DNA of 42,522 bases from Rhodocyclales bacterium (GTDB lineage Bacteria; Pseudomonadota; Gammaproteobacteria; Burkholderiales; Rhodocyclaceae): contig JAPLQX010000006.1 in the NCBI GenBank assembly GCA_026399435.1, positions 1-42,522 of the forward strand. Reading direction: 5' to 3'. The notes beneath the pieces are model-generated. The model worked only from the letters and a program-made list of their open reading frames with translations. It did no database searches and was not told the DNA's origin. Shown piece by piece: positions 42,510 to 42,522 of this stretch (positions are counted from its first letter, which is position 1; each line of letters starts with the position of its first letter). A program made the translations under genes and the position numbers.

Positions 42510-42522
42510 ATGACAACCGAAC
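42510..42522 (+). CDS. Start of an ORF running off the window
   Basis: ATG at 42510 (MTTE...) has a GGAGG Shine-Dalgarno at 42500-42504, 5 bp upstream. Only four codons are inside the window, so no function can be given. It begins 56 bp after the attC-like element, as expected for a following cassette. Confidence 0.5.

Overview
The window is chromosomal DNA from a GC-rich proteobacterium, most likely a betaproteobacterium of the Rhodocyclales/Nitrosomonadales type. This is inferred from gene content and order: a RelA-type (p)ppGpp synthetase, a class I fumarase next to a UPF0114 membrane protein, and acs followed by an SSS-transporter/histidine-kinase operon, DnaQ-like and DUF294 genes. No rRNA or other direct taxonomic marker is present.

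Layout. (1) 1-2700: the 3' end of tRNA-His and a strong terminator, then an AT-richer accessory patch with a GIY-YIG/DUF4357 nuclease and two separate C-terminal fragments of BsuBI/PstI-family restriction endonucleases, one joined to the stump of an unrelated membrane-protein gene. No methyltransferase or integrase is seen. (2) 2796-10573: a PAS-GGDEF-EAL protein with a broken GGDEF motif, mtfA, an EamA transporter, relA, a metallophosphoesterase and murI. (3) 10574-13450: a second AT-richer patch with an output-less Cache-HAMP membrane sensor, about 0.9 kb of apparently non-coding DNA and a DUF4388-like protein. (4) 13455-17820: class I fumarase, a UPF0114 protein and acs. (5) 17882-28570: a tightly packed operon with overlaps or gaps of 0-19 bp. 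It encodes a small membrane protein, an SSS-STAC-histidine kinase (CrbS/MxtR-like), a receiver-only response regulator, a membrane-anchored degenerate-kinase/DEDDh exonuclease fusion, two DUF294 nucleotidyltransferases and a FeoB-like GTPase/permease. Palindromic repeats are inserted around and inside its genes. (6) 28662-34428: a CZB protein, a wHTH/coiled-coil/AsmA fusion with long tandem repeats, a MaoC-like hydratase, hslR, rmuC and a 38-residue membrane peptide. (7) 34464-42088: an ORF6N protein, an AddAB-like nuclease/helicase pair and a DHH phosphoesterase. (8) 42089-42522: a small ORF followed by an integron attC-like site and the start of another ORF, possibly the edge of a cassette array.

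The most coherent system is region 5 with the adjacent acs. The kinase probably senses acetate or a related carboxylate through its transporter domain and phosphorylates a DNA-binding-less receiver. The partners in the operon (sensor-exonuclease and two nucleotidyltransferases) suggest an output acting on nucleic acid or protein modification rather than only on transcription. That functional link is inference from gene order and domain content.

Gene starts were revised wherever the longest reading frame ran into a neighbouring gene. All functions are read from motifs and family resemblance by eye; no database search was run.
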